A DNA stretch of 5,794 nucleotides from positions 1-5,794 of the forward strand of contig JBDSTZ010000522.1 of the NCBI GenBank assembly GCA_039927975.1, read 5' to 3'. The notes below the pieces were generated by a model that made no database searches, had not been told where the DNA came from, and saw nothing but the letters and a program-made list of their open reading frames with translations. Below are positions 5,780-5,794 of this stretch, one piece after another. The DNA comes from JBDSTZ01 sp039927975. Its GTDB lineage: Bacteria > Pseudomonadota > Gammaproteobacteria > Burkholderiales > Burkholderiaceae_D. The number at the start of each line of letters is the position of its first letter. The first letter of the stretch is position 1. The translations under genes and the position numbers were made by a program.

Positions 5780-5794
5780 CGCCCGAGGCGGGCG
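5780..5794. repeat. Short GC hairpin upstream of the esterase, cut by the window edge
   Basis: CGCCCG-AGG-CGGGCG is a perfect 6-bp stem with a 3-nt loop, 18 bp upstream of the esterase start codon. It may extend beyond base 5794. With no T-run visible it cannot be called a terminator; it could lie in the esterase mRNA leader or end an upstream gene. The context to decide is outside the window. Confidence 0.35.

Overview
The window is GC-rich chromosomal DNA with tightly packed genes and no sign of mobile elements, RNA genes or CRISPR. Strong third-position G/C bias, a LexA-controlled imuA-imuB pair of the beta/gammaproteobacterial type, and a PHB-depolymerase-type esterase with a basic N-terminal tail all suggest a betaproteobacterium. 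The Oxalobacteraceae (Massilia/Duganella-like) are my best guess. That assignment is inferred from sequence style, not from a database match.

Left part (1-1565, minus strand): imuA followed by imuB, which runs off the left edge. These are the accessory proteins of the ImuA-ImuB-DnaE2 error-prone translesion synthesis system; dnaE2 would be expected just beyond base 1. The two genes overlap by 71 bp. A near-ideal LexA operator (TACTGT-N8-ACAGTA, 1584-1603) lies 18 nt upstream of the imuA start. It covers the -10 element of a recognisable promoter, so the pair should be SOS-induced.

Divergent control region (1566-1776): besides the SOS promoter it holds a 12-bp alternating GC palindrome (1641-1652), an imperfect 22-bp inverted repeat (1657-1678) and a possible PhoB box with a -10 element at the expected spacing (1717-1750) facing right.

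Middle (1777-4493, plus strand): a secreted AcpA-like phosphoesterase/acid phosphatase whose stop codon overlaps the TTG start of a polytopic putative Na+/H+ antiporter. The two form a translationally coupled pair. If the Pho box is real, the pair would respond to phosphate starvation.

Right part (4541-5761, minus strand): a PHB-depolymerase-family alpha/beta hydrolase, convergent with the antiporter across a 47-bp gap. Its first 114 residues contain no acidic residue and are rich in Lys, Arg, Ala and Pro. The DNA encoding this tail contains an unusually strong 16-bp hairpin and an A7 run.

I see no clearly novel system. The most distinctive signals are the dual-regulated divergent promoter region, the coupled phosphatase/antiporter pair, and the acid-free tail with its embedded mRNA hairpin.
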